This document shows, one piece after another, positions 55,068 through 63,871 of a DNA stretch of 64,000 nucleotides. Each line of letters begins with the position of its first letter. The first letter of the stretch is position 1. Origin of the DNA: Nostoc sp. FACHB-973. Lineage in GTDB: Bacteria > Cyanobacteriota > Cyanobacteriia > Cyanobacteriales > Nostocaceae. The position numbers and the translations under genes were made by a program. Location of the stretch: positions 62,001 to 126,000 of the forward strand of contig NZ_JACJSJ010000011.1 in assembly GCF_014698115.1 (NCBI RefSeq). Reading direction: 5' to 3'. Below the pieces are notes generated by a model that searched no databases, was not told the DNA's origin, and saw only the letters and a program-made list of their open reading frames with translations.

Positions 55068-55987
55068 TGACGCTACGTTTGCTGTCAGATTGCTAGGCTG
55101 CAAGGTTTTGAATAAGGAAACTCCAACAAATAAATTACTACTATTTGTGGGGTGGGCATCTTGCCATTGGTGTCAATTTAATGTCAAACCCTTGTAAAGA
55201 CGTGATATTCAGTTTTGTCACTTACAGTCACTCAACGCGTCACCCCACCCTAACCCTCCCCGTATGTATTGGGGAGGGAACTGCATTTCTTTTTCCCCCA
55301 ATAAACGCTACCGTGTGTACACAAGTTAGTTAGTAAGGGCACGGCAGTGCCGTGCCCCTACGAGAAATCTATCTGTATCAAGGTTTTCGTGAAATGGTAT
55401 TACGCATTGACAGAAAATACCAAACATGAATCATTGAAAAACCACATCTTTCGTAGGGGCACAGCACTGCTGTGCCCTTCATTGAGGACTTCGCTAGCGC
55501 TGCACTCGTCATGACAATTTATTGGGTCTAGAAGGCTTGAAACCTTTGCAGATAGCACTTGTGTGTATACACCGTAGCCGTTTATTGAGGGGATTAAGGA
55601 GAGTAAAACGTATGTGGGACTAGCATTTGAGCTTAAGCTGACACCAATGGCTTTTCGGGCTACCCCACAAGAGTTTGATTTAATCCGATTATCCAATTTA
55701 TATCTCAAATCTTAAGGTGTCTACTACGGGGTAGGCATTGCACGTGCCCCATAGTAGACATTTACTACATTTTTAAGCTAAAGTTGTAATGAGTTTGTTT
55801 TAGATTAAGGTCTGAAAAAGTAACCATCAAAAGCAAAAAAATCATTATTGCAACCTGTCACTTCCGCAGCATCAAAAGCCAAAACACAAGTACAGGTATA
55901 AAAATTGTGTGCAATAACCATGCATATATCGAATAACCAATAAACATTGAGATGGGAAAATTCCCACAACAGTTAACAAGCTGTAAT
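55068..55987. other. Gap of 0.9 kb with mirrored repeats and palindromes
   Basis: It holds an imperfect inverted duplication (55140-55690), two palindromes of the GGGCACGGCAG class (55333-55361, 55453-55479) and a GTGAAATGGTAT half-element (55373-55400). Short open frames here differ between the mirrored arms and do not look like genes. The part after 55800 must carry the promoter of the Fur gene. Confidence 0.6.
55140..55690. repeat. Imperfect inverted duplication
   Basis: TTGTGGGGTGGGC..GCCATTGGTGTCA (55145-55175) and CCCCAATAAACG.TAC.GTGT.TACACAAG (55298-55327) recur inverted at 55640-55675 and 55545-55590. The spacer between the arms carries the two palindromes. Confidence 0.5.
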
Positions 55988-56434
55988 ATGCAAAAACAAA
56001 CAATTTCTACAAGGCCAATTCGTTCACTAGAAGATGCGCTCGATCGCTGTCAAGTCCTGGGTATGCGCGTCAGCCGCCAGCGTCGCTTTATTCTGGAACT
56101 ACTTTGGCAAGCCAACGAACATCTTTCTGCTAGAGAGATTTACGATCGCTTAAACCAACAAGGCAAAGAAATCGGTCATACTTCGGTGTATCAAAATTTA
56201 GAAGCATTATCAAGTCAAGGCATCATCGAGTGTATTGAACGATGCGACGGGCGTTTGTACGGCAATATCAGTGATTCTCACAGTCATGTCAACTGTATAG
56301 ATACAAATCAAATTCTGGATGTTCACGTGCAACTCCCAGAAGATTTTATCCGCCAAGTTGAAGAACAAACAGGAGTAAAAATTACTGAGTATAGTATTAA
56401 CTTTTATGGTTACCGGAATTCGCAAGAAGGCTAG
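55988..56434 (+). CDS. Fur-family regulator, probably PerR/FurC
   Basis: A protein of 148 residues from ATG 55988 (MQKQTISTRPIRSLEDAL). Winged helix RVSRQRRFILELLWQ...IGHTSVYQNLEALSSQGII, then a metal site in NISDSHSHVNC. The usual CxxC zinc knuckle is absent (a single Cys in HVNCIDTNQ), as I recall for the FurC (PerR) paralogue of Anabaena, which governs peroxide stress genes. The assignment to PerR rather than Fur or Zur is from memory of the family, not from proof. Its TAG stop is fused to GGAATGGGG heptads. Confidence 0.88.
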   Translation: MQKQTISTRPIRSLEDALDRCQVLGMRVSRQRRFILELLWQANEHLSAREIYDRLNQQGKEIGHTSVYQNLEALSSQGIIECIERCDGRLYGNISDSHSHVNCIDTNQILDVHVQLPEDFIRQVEEQTGVKITEYSINFYGYRNSQEG

Positions 56435-56557
56435 GGAATGGGGAGTGGGGAGTGGGGAGTGGGGAGTGTGAGGAGTGTACCGAGATTAGAAAAAAGCTTG
56501 CTAACCTTCCCACACCTCCCACACCTCCCACACTCCCCACTTCCCATTCCCTATTCC
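56435..56557. repeat. Heptad foldback block between fur and NACHT stops
   Basis: GGAATGGGGAGTGGGG arm from the fur stop, AGTGTGAGGAGTGTACC spacer, CCCACACCTCCCACAC and CCCCACTTCCCATTCCC arm reaching the NACHT stop. The two arms mirror each other. Confidence 0.85.
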
Positions 56558-59539
56558 CTAAAAAATAGTTTCATCAACTGGGTCATCATCATATAAATCT
56601 ACTGGTAAAATTGTGCCTTCGCAGCTTTCAATTAGTCCGATTGTCGCGGGATTGTTCCAATTAACATTTGTGTTTGGCGCGATTTTTTCGCTGTTGAATA
56701 AGGGTTGCTGCGATGGGCTATGCCCTGCTGTAGGCGATCGCAAATTTTTCAGTTTTTGAAACGATTCTTTCGAGAACAAAGCACCATTATCGGCGGCCAA
56801 TTTTTTGTTAGCCTCAGTAAGAACGGCATCAAATAAGCAGGCATTGGTGAGATTGGCAAAATTCAAATTTACACCTATTAGGTTTGCCTGTTGGAGGTTC
56901 GCGCCTGTGAGATTTGCCTGTTGGAGATTTGCGCCTGCGAGATTTGCCTGTTGAAGATTTGCGCCTGTAAGATTAGCCTGGTGCAAGTTTGCGCCTGCGA
57001 AATTCGCCCCGATTAACTCCGCATTAGATAAGTTTGTTTGCTCAAGATTTATTTGAGTTAACGCCACTTGAAATAAAGAGGCTCCCGATAGATTGAGTCC
57101 AGCCAGAGAATTTATTCGGGTTGTGAAGGCGCTTTTATGTAAAACCGTTGTTCTCGCAATTAGCGCACTTAAGGCCTGCGGATTGAATTCTGTCAAATTG
57201 ATTGGATTACCACAAGGCCAAAAAGGAATTTTTGTTTCCCGGTAGCAAGCACAAAGCAATAAAAACACATTCAATCCCACCGCAGCATTTACCTGCTCTA
57301 CATTCACAGGATTTTGCAATGCATGAAAATGAGTCAAAGCTTTATGTGCTATTCCCTCATCTAACCAACGTCCTTGACAATAAGCACGCCAAAAAGACAA
57401 AAGACGTTGAAACAAAATTTCAAAAGAAAACCGGCCTTTTTGCTCTTTGCGTAATCCCTCGATCGCCAGTTCTTCAATTTCCTGACTAAGTATCCCATAA
57501 CCCAGTAACTTATAAATATACTCGGCTACACCACTGGGAGAATCAAGCACAAAACTCAGCGTCCCATAACCCCGATCTCGGTACCGAGTCAACAATTTCA
57601 ACTCACCAGCAACAGCCTCCCCACAAAGATATTCTCCCAACTTAGTATGCGAAAACTCAATTAAATTACTTTGCGCCTCTGCGCCTCTGCGTGACATTTT
57701 CCAACCCTGAAGTTCAAAATAAAACCCTGGTAAATTCTTCCATTCCTCATTGACCTGATAACGCCCCGCTTGTAGAATTTTCAGAGCGATCGCTTGCATT
57801 TGCTCAACTAAATCCTGGGGATGGCGATCGCCGAGTAAATTAGCGATCGCTTCTGGAGTCCGGTGGATATGAGCAAATCCCCATCGCAACAGCATCGTTT
57901 TCATCCCACCAGTTAGCGGATAGCCTAACAACCAGCGACTCAAGCGATGATGAATTTCCCATAACAAAGTAGCCTTACTAGATAATTGCAATAACTCATC
58001 ATCTAACAGTCCCTCACGGTGTAAAATGCCCAATAAATGCAGCATTAAAGGTTGACGCACAAAGACAGATAATTCTGCAAACTTTGATTTGCCAAATAAC
58101 CCCGCCTGTTTTAAGAATGTAAAGAAATTTTGAGCAATCGGCAACGATTGTACTTTTGTCCACTGCTGAAACCATTGTTTTAGTTCTTCTACATCCAACG
58201 GCTGGATAGTAATTCTCTTGCATAAAAATACTACTTCCGGGTCAATTTCCTGTAACGTATTTGACCGACTTGTTAATACAATTTTGTGGCGACGCTGAGA
58301 CTGAAAGTTGAGTAATTGCTGAAGAAAAATTGCTTTTGCTCTAATACCCTGAGCAGAAAGAGGTAGTTCATCCAAACCATCTAGCAGCAACAAACACCGA
58401 GGATTTTCTTGTTCTAACCAAGTTGAAAGATTAACAGAAAAAGCGGAATTGAGAGTTTCAGTAAAAGTTTTGCTGTATGTTATATCTCGCAAACTAATTA
58501 GTATCGGCATCCATTCAGGGTAAAATTCTTGTGCAATTTGTGCAGCCCAAACTTGGCAAAAACTAGTTTTTCCATAACCAGGTTCCGACTCAATCACAGC
58601 GATGGTTTCTAAATCAGCTAGCTGTTGTTGTGCCCATGTTTTTAAATCAACTGGCTTGGGGGGGTTTTTATCTTGCTCAGAAATGCTTTCCTCTACTGGT
58701 AAGCCTTTTTGTTGGACATAAATATCCTTAAGAGCAAAATATTCTGTGAGCAACGGCAGACTCAGATTTTGAATCAAACTTGCACGGTAATGTTCTCGGT
58801 GGAAGTCAATTTTATCAGCCACCGTAGAACCAACTGATGAAATCCCCAATCGGACAAATTTTTGCAGTTGGGCTAAAGGGGCAGCATTTTCGGTAACTAC
58901 TATCAGTAAGTGACCAGGAAACGAGTTAAGCAGACGCTGTGTAATGAGTTTAGCTTCAGCTTCCTCTGCACCATTGGCCACCAACCAAGCCATAGCAGCA
59001 TTATTTATTTGTTGTACCAGTAATGAGTCAGCAACCGAAGACAGTGCTTGTTCAGCTTGAGTGTCAGTTAATTTACCAGGACTGAGAGTTTTCAGTAGTC
59101 CTTGCAGTTGAGAATCTTGGAGAGTGATTTTACCGAGTTCCTCTTGGGGGATGTTTGCTTGGGTAGGTATTCTTGCTCGGTCTAGCCACAGTCTTTGCAG
59201 GCTTGATTCCTGCTTTAAAATTGCTTGCAAAGCTTGGAGATACCCAATTTGAAAGGCTAACCATGTGCCTTCGTTACGTTTTAAAGGTTTTTTTTGGCTG
59301 AGGCTACGCAACAAGCTTGCTGTCAACTCGGAAATGATACTAATTTCTTGGCAAACAATACTTAAGGGTAGTTCTAAGACCTCTACCAAAGTACAGATAT
59401 CAAAAGGCGTCAGGCTTTTGACTTCCATAACCTGAACAATACGGTAGCCAATACCTGCCAATTCCCCCGCTGAAAATCCGCTGATTTGATTGATTGCGAT
59501 ATTGCGTTCTGCCAACCAGTGCCTAATACTCAGGTTCAT
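56558..59539 (-). CDS. NACHT-type ATPase with pentapeptide repeats
   Basis: A 993-residue STAND-type protein. The N-terminal 300 residues are helical with no recognised effector. The NTPase has Walker A EPGYGKTS (about 320) and Walker B LLLLDGLDEL (about 384), then helical sensor segments, and the C-terminus carries pentapeptide repeats A(D/N)LxX at about 810-900 (GANLQQANLTGANLQQANL), which form a right-handed beta-helix. NACHT proteins oligomerise on binding a trigger and often serve in anti-phage defence or cell signalling. Near residue 615 the sequence SRRGAEAQ is encoded by a CTCTGCGCCTCTGCG repeat typical of intergenic DNA. Confidence 0.88.
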   Translation of the reverse strand: MNLSIRHWLAERNIAINQISGFSAGELAGIGYRIVQVMEVKSLTPFDICTLVEVLELPLSIVCQEISIISELTASLLRSLSQKKPLKRNEGTWLAFQIGYLQALQAILKQESSLQRLWLDRARIPTQANIPQEELGKITLQDSQLQGLLKTLSPGKLTDTQAEQALSSVADSLLVQQINNAAMAWLVANGAEEAEAKLITQRLLNSFPGHLLIVVTENAAPLAQLQKFVRLGISSVGSTVADKIDFHREHYRASLIQNLSLPLLTEYFALKDIYVQQKGLPVEESISEQDKNPPKPVDLKTWAQQQLADLETIAVIESEPGYGKTSFCQVWAAQIAQEFYPEWMPILISLRDITYSKTFTETLNSAFSVNLSTWLEQENPRCLLLLDGLDELPLSAQGIRAKAIFLQQLLNFQSQRRHKIVLTSRSNTLQEIDPEVVFLCKRITIQPLDVEELKQWFQQWTKVQSLPIAQNFFTFLKQAGLFGKSKFAELSVFVRQPLMLHLLGILHREGLLDDELLQLSSKATLLWEIHHRLSRWLLGYPLTGGMKTMLLRWGFAHIHRTPEAIANLLGDRHPQDLVEQMQAIALKILQAGRYQVNEEWKNLPGFYFELQGWKMSRRGAEAQSNLIEFSHTKLGEYLCGEAVAGELKLLTRYRDRGYGTLSFVLDSPSGVAEYIYKLLGYGILSQEIEELAIEGLRKEQKGRFSFEILFQRLLSFWRAYCQGRWLDEGIAHKALTHFHALQNPVNVEQVNAAVGLNVFLLLCACYRETKIPFWPCGNPINLTEFNPQALSALIARTTVLHKSAFTTRINSLAGLNLSGASLFQVALTQINLEQTNLSNAELIGANFAGANLHQANLTGANLQQANLAGANLQQANLTGANLQQANLIGVNLNFANLTNACLFDAVLTEANKKLAADNGALFSKESFQKLKNLRSPTAGHSPSQQPLFNSEKIAPNTNVNWNNPATIGLIESCEGTILPVDLYDDDPVDETIF
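57667..57695 (-). repeat. GCGCCTCTGCGCCTCTGCG unit inside the NACHT gene
   Basis: A common cyanobacterial intergenic repeat lying in frame; it encodes MSRRGAEAQS. It is related to 11366-11404 and 14601-14626. Confidence 0.65.
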
Positions 59540-59682
59540 CTAATTACACGCCCAAGGCTGCTATGGCAATTATGATCGATTTATTCAGTTTCCGAAAACA
59601 CGTCACAATGGGGAAGACAAAGTTTTGTATCAAAACTGTTTTTTAATAAGTAAAAAACAGTAATTGTTTCATTGAGTAGATT

Positions 59683-61422
59683 ATGAGCGATCGCCCTTTA
59701 AAGTTACTGTTAATCGACCAAGACCCGATTTTTCGTCTGGGATTACGGGTAGCTCTAGAAGCAATTCCTGACGTGCAAGTTACAGCAGTGGTAGAAACTG
59801 ATACTGCTGCCTTGCAGACTTTAGCAGAAATTGCAGAACTTGACCCTAACCAGGTGAATTTGGTGGTTTTGGAATTAGGTAATGGTCGCTCCACTACCAG
59901 CCAGCAGCTAGGATTGCAACTCTGTCGGCAACTGAGAGCCTTGTACCCCAACCTGCCGATTTTCCTCCTCAGTTCTATTCAAGAACAAGGATTACTATTA
60001 GCTGCCAAATCTATTGGTGTAAATGGTTACTCTCCTAAAGGCACACCTCTTTCTGAGCTAGTCATTGCCATGCAACAAGTTGCAGCTGGTGGTTCCCATT
60101 GGTTTGACCAAACCCAAACAACAATAACTCCCTCATCCCCCCCACTACCCACTCCCCACTCCCCACTCCCTTTCTTCAAGCTGCGAAATAATTTACGTTT
60201 GTCAGGAATTGATTACATTAACGCTACCCTAGCGTCAGTAACAGCACAATTACAAGTACCTGGAATACCAGTATTAGATCGGGCAATTCTGGCTGGACAA
60301 CGACGAGAACTACTAGCAGCTCGTTGGTTGCTCAATCAATTGCTAGTTTCGCCACAAGAAAGGCAAGAGGACAATATTCAAGTTGCTGATGAGCCGCTTG
60401 TGAGTCCTTCATTGAGTAGTGCCATTCAACAAACCCAAATGCAGCCACCTCTGCTAACTGCGGCAGCGTTACAATCTGTTTTGTTTGCATCTTGCGTTAC
60501 TAAACTTCAATTTCCTTTAGAAAATGTCACAGATATACCTTTAGAAATTGACATTTTGCGCGAACAAAAAAAACGGGAATTACTTTATTTAATTCTGCAA
60601 AAACTAGCTCAACAATTGGATGAATTGCGGGCTTCTCAAATTGAGATAAGTCAATTATCCGGGGTAAAAAATACATTAATAAGGGATTTATGGCAAGCAG
60701 GAGTAACAGATTTTTTTGGCAAATTTTCTCTGATTAAGCTAGGTAAACAAAATATAGAAATTGTGAATGTGTTGCTGCAAAATACCCAGGTTGTGCAAGC
60801 AGAGATTCTCAATAAAATTCCCTTAGTTTTTGAATTGTATAGTTATCTGCTATTTCAAACAGAAATGTACATTGATAATGCTTCTTATGCAGCAACCAGC
60901 GCTGAAGCAAAATCCCAAGCATCAATGATTTTAGAGAACTTGTTGATTCAGGTAGCAAATGGTGTAATACAACCACTGCTCAATTCCTTGGCAGATGTAG
61001 AAATAATTAAGAAAAATTTTTATGGTAGCCGATTGATTTCCACGAGAGAAATTGAAAGATTTCGGAATGAATTGTCATGGAAATATCGTTTTAATAATTA
61101 TATAAATGAAGCCCAGACAATTTTTGAAAGTCGCTACGAAATATTTGTAATTGCACCACGAGGCATTGCCAAAACTTCAATTTATGCCCCGCGAAATCAG
61201 GAATTAGCAAAACTTTCTAATATTCCTTTATTAGTGACATTGGTTCTAGAATTTAGTGATGCGATCGCACCGCGTTTAAAATCACTATTAGCCTTTTTAG
61301 GTAGCGGTATTGTCTTCATTCTTACCCAAGTAGTCGGTCGTGGTTTAGGTTTAATCGGTCGTGGTATTCTTCAAGGTATTGGTAGTGTTTCATTGATAGA
61401 AAAGAACTTTAGACGAAAATAG
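59683..61422 (+). CDS. Pseudo-receiver DUF3685/Ycf55-like protein
   Basis: A 579-residue protein. Residues 1-130 fold as a response-regulator receiver (IDQDPIF with Asp12/Asp14, LLSS, SPKG with Lys119), but the phosphoacceptor position reads VVLELG, with Glu64 in place of Asp. Residues about 170-579 match DUF3685, related to the plastid protein Ycf55. The interdomain linker SPPLPTPHSPLPFFK is encoded by a CCCCACT repeat (60128-60171). The C-terminus has a hydrophobic glycine-rich stretch that may touch membranes. Function unknown. Confidence 0.83.
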   Translation: MSDRPLKLLLIDQDPIFRLGLRVALEAIPDVQVTAVVETDTAALQTLAEIAELDPNQVNLVVLELGNGRSTTSQQLGLQLCRQLRALYPNLPIFLLSSIQEQGLLLAAKSIGVNGYSPKGTPLSELVIAMQQVAAGGSHWFDQTQTTITPSSPPLPTPHSPLPFFKLRNNLRLSGIDYINATLASVTAQLQVPGIPVLDRAILAGQRRELLAARWLLNQLLVSPQERQEDNIQVADEPLVSPSLSSAIQQTQMQPPLLTAAALQSVLFASCVTKLQFPLENVTDIPLEIDILREQKKRELLYLILQKLAQQLDELRASQIEISQLSGVKNTLIRDLWQAGVTDFFGKFSLIKLGKQNIEIVNVLLQNTQVVQAEILNKIPLVFELYSYLLFQTEMYIDNASYAATSAEAKSQASMILENLLIQVANGVIQPLLNSLADVEIIKKNFYGSRLISTREIERFRNELSWKYRFNNYINEAQTIFESRYEIFVIAPRGIAKTSIYAPRNQELAKLSNIPLLVTLVLEFSDAIAPRLKSLLAFLGSGIVFILTQVVGRGLGLIGRGILQGIGSVSLIEKNFRRK

Positions 61423-61506
61423 GGAATGGGGAATGGGGAGTGGGGAGTGGGGAGATGAGGGGGATGAGGGAGATGAGGGAGATGGGGGAGATGGGGGAGG
61501 TAGGGG
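61423..61506 (+). repeat. GGGAATGG and GATGAGGG repeats
   Basis: They start right after the TAG stop of the pseudo-receiver gene: GGAATGGGGAATGGGGAGTG then GAGATGAGGGAGATGGGG units. Confidence 0.8.
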
Positions 61507-61546
61507 TACAAATGATTAATGCCCAATGACAAATGCCCAATCACAA

Positions 61547-62242
61547 ATGACAAACAACGATATTATCGGGTTAATAGTTTCTTACGTATACGCAACTAGT
61601 CTACTCGTCGTTGGCGAGGGACTACGTAAGCTGTTTGGTGTGAAGCCGGATTTGACGCGGAAGGTAATCCATGTTGGTGCAGGGATGTGGGTTTTTGGCG
61701 TCCTGCTGCTGTTTAACCGCTGGGAAATCGGAATTATACCCTTTGCTACGTTTATCGCACTCAATTACCTGTTCTACCGCTACCGGGTGATTGGCGCAAT
61801 GGATACCGAAGATAGTTCACCTGGTACAGTTTATTTTGCTATTTCCGTGACATTGCTGTTTGGGTTACTGTGGCGACCAAATGGCCCAGTAGATAGCGTC
61901 CCAATTGCGGTAGCTGGGATAATGGCCATGACTTGGGCATTAATCGGTAGGCGCTTCGGGGAGCATAAATACCAAGTGGGTAATTCTGTGCGTTCCTGGG
62001 AGGGTTCAGCAGCGATGTTTGTGGCGAGTACAGCAGCGATTTTTTTAGTGCTGTTGTTCCTTCCTGGTTCGTCCCTTAGCCCCCTAGCAATGCCTTTGGG
62101 TTTGGGATGGGCTTTATTGACGGCGATCGCAACTGCTACTTTTGCAACCCTAGCTGAAGCAGTCTCACCCCACGGCACAGATAACCTCAGCGTACCATTA
62201 GTAGCGGCGGCTGTAGTTTGGGTAATAATTCGTAATTCGTAA
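61547..62242 (+). CDS. Phytol/diacylglycerol/polyprenol kinase-family protein
   Basis: A protein of 231 residues from ATG 61547 (MTNNDIIGLIVSYVY); the upstream ATG 61526 lies in repeat-like CCCAATGACAAATG sequence. It has seven or so membrane spans and the motif LTRKVIHVGAGMWVF, typical of the CTP-dependent kinases of phytol and dolichol (VTE5/SEC59 group). Phytol kinase salvages chlorophyll-derived phytol for tocopherol. The substrate is inferred. The end IIRNS-stop is made by an AATTCGTAA repeat. Confidence 0.85.
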   Translation: MTNNDIIGLIVSYVYATSLLVVGEGLRKLFGVKPDLTRKVIHVGAGMWVFGVLLLFNRWEIGIIPFATFIALNYLFYRYRVIGAMDTEDSSPGTVYFAISVTLLFGLLWRPNGPVDSVPIAVAGIMAMTWALIGRRFGEHKYQVGNSVRSWEGSAAMFVASTAAIFLVLLFLPGSSLSPLAMPLGLGWALLTAIATATFATLAEAVSPHGTDNLSVPLVAAAVVWVIIRNS

Positions 62243-62280
62243 TTCGTAATTCGTAATTCGTAATTCGTAATTCGTAATTA
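62227..62280 (+). repeat. AATTCGTAA tandem array
   Basis: About six AATTCGTA units overlap the final codons and the TAA stop of the kinase-like gene. Confidence 0.85.
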
Positions 62281-62371
62281 ATTACAAATTCTGAGTTTTG
62301 AATTTTTCGATCCTAAAACTGCGATCGCTACAAGTCCTATAATTTTTTTCATCACCTAAAACCGCTTTATT

Positions 62372-62410
62372 TCATGCCCCATTCCCCATTCCCCATTCCC
62401 CATTCCCAAT
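62372..62410. repeat. CCCCATT heptads
   Basis: GCCCCATTCCCCATTCCCCATTCCC, a C-rich arm downstream of the oxidoreductase gene. Confidence 0.75.
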
Positions 62411-62413
62411 AAT

Positions 62414-63868
62414 TCACAAATTCCAATTGCGGCGAAAATGAAAGAACCCTTCCAATAAGTCTTGCAAAGCAATGTTGCTATTTAACTTTTGTTTATTCCA
62501 CTCTCTGACAATTTGTTCCAAAATTTCGGAAAAACTGGGATAAATAGGAGAGAAATTTGCTAAATCTTTGATTTTAATTTTTTCGGACATTGCCAAAGCA
62601 ATCAAATTAATTAATTCTCCAGCTTCTGACCCCAATATCGAAGCTCCCAAAATTTCGCCATTGCGTAATACAATTAATTTACATATACCAGTGGTTTCAT
62701 CCCGGAGTTGGGCTGCTGCCACTGTTTTAAAATATTGTCGCAAAACTAAAAATTCATCTCGACGAAATTGGCCTTTTGCCTGTGCCTCAGTCAAACCCAC
62801 TTGTACCATCACAGGCACTGAAAATATCCCCCAAGGAATGCAGCGATAATTTACTCGTAATCTGGGGAAAAATAGTGCATTTTTCAGAGCAATTTTTGCT
62901 TCATAATTAGCGATATTTGCAAAGTCGTAACCACCAATTACATCACCGCAAGCGTAAATACGGTGATTGGTGGTTTGTAGTTTATCATTCACTACTAAAC
63001 GACGCCCATGCCATTTCACACCTACCGTTGCTAAATTTAGAGATTCAAGATTTGGCTGTTGTCCAGTCGCCACTAAAATTTCATCAGTTTCAATGGCTTT
63101 ATCTCCCGCCTGAAGCCACTTTTTATCATCAATTCGTCTGACTTGAGTCACTGGTTTGGCAGTAAGGACGCGCACACCTTCAACTTCCAACTGTGCTTGA
63201 AGCACTATGGCTATGTCAGGGTCAATATGAGGTAAAACATACGGATGCTTGACTACCAGCGTCACATTGCAACCGAACCGCGCTAAAGTTTGAGCGATTT
63301 CAATACTTTGGGGAATCCCGCCAATAATTACCCAATTTTTGGGTAAGGTCACTTTATTTAGGTATTGCCAAATATTAGCTAGCGTAAGATAGCCCGTAGC
63401 TTCTAATCCTTCAATTTCCGGAATTTCTGGACGCGAACCACTAGCCAGCAAATAGGTGCGTGCGCGTAGTAAGCGATTGTTAACAACAAAAGCCAGTTGG
63501 GACGAGGATTGAAATTGCCCAGTCCCAACAATGACATCGACTCCCTGGGCGGCTAGGGTGGCAGGAGAATGCTGTTCTTCCAGATTTGAGGCAACGGCTT
63601 GAGCATACAGCATCGCTTCCTGCCATGCCAGAGATATGTGGCATTTTTCTGAGGTATCAGTGTGTGTGGCATGAATACCAAAACCAGCTGCATTACCCAA
63701 TTTTTGTGCCAGTTTAGCAATTTCGCTCAAAGCGTAATGATGAATAAACCCGAAGTCTACTTCCGGTTGCACCAAGGCGACTGTAGCACGTAGTTGGCTG
63801 GCAGCAAGGGCAGCGTGATATCCAGTAAGACTGCCACCAATAATTACGACATCGTAATCAATAGTCAT
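62414..63868 (-). CDS. Lipoamide-dehydrogenase-like flavoprotein without redox cysteines
   Basis: A 484-residue protein of the class I pyridine nucleotide-disulfide oxidoreductase fold. The FAD site IGGSLTG is at 10-16, the second nucleotide-binding domain has [18 protein letters not shown], and YACGDVIGG is the FAD-distal motif. Where lipoamide dehydrogenase or mercuric reductase has C-x4-C, this protein reads [12 protein letters not shown], with no cysteine, and the C-terminal His-x-H-P-T-x-S-E reads IYPSFSE. It should bind FAD and perhaps NAD(P)H but cannot do the usual dithiol reaction. Role unknown. ATG start at 63868. Confidence 0.85.
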   Translation of the reverse strand: MTIDYDVVIIGGSLTGYHAALAASQLRATVALVQPEVDFGFIHHYALSEIAKLAQKLGNAAGFGIHATHTDTSEKCHISLAWQEAMLYAQAVASNLEEQHSPATLAAQGVDVIVGTGQFQSSSQLAFVVNNRLLRARTYLLASGSRPEIPEIEGLEATGYLTLANIWQYLNKVTLPKNWVIIGGIPQSIEIAQTLARFGCNVTLVVKHPYVLPHIDPDIAIVLQAQLEVEGVRVLTAKPVTQVRRIDDKKWLQAGDKAIETDEILVATGQQPNLESLNLATVGVKWHGRRLVVNDKLQTTNHRIYACGDVIGGYDFANIANYEAKIALKNALFFPRLRVNYRCIPWGIFSVPVMVQVGLTEAQAKGQFRRDEFLVLRQYFKTVAAAQLRDETTGICKLIVLRNGEILGASILGSEAGELINLIALAMSEKIKIKDLANFSPIYPSFSEILEQIVREWNKQKLNSNIALQDLLEGFFHFRRNWNL

Positions 63869-63871
63869 GTG

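Noticed and set aside
55400..55708. Minus-strand open frame of 102 codons
   Set aside because: It lies in the inverted duplication and includes a palindrome; the matching arm on the other side does not keep a coherent frame.
56462..56486. Reverse-strand ACTCCTCACAC, the core of the cyanobacterial Yfr1 small RNA
   Set aside because: It lies within a heptad repeat spacer where such a string arises by chance, and the flanking stem-loops and T-run of Yfr1 are missing.
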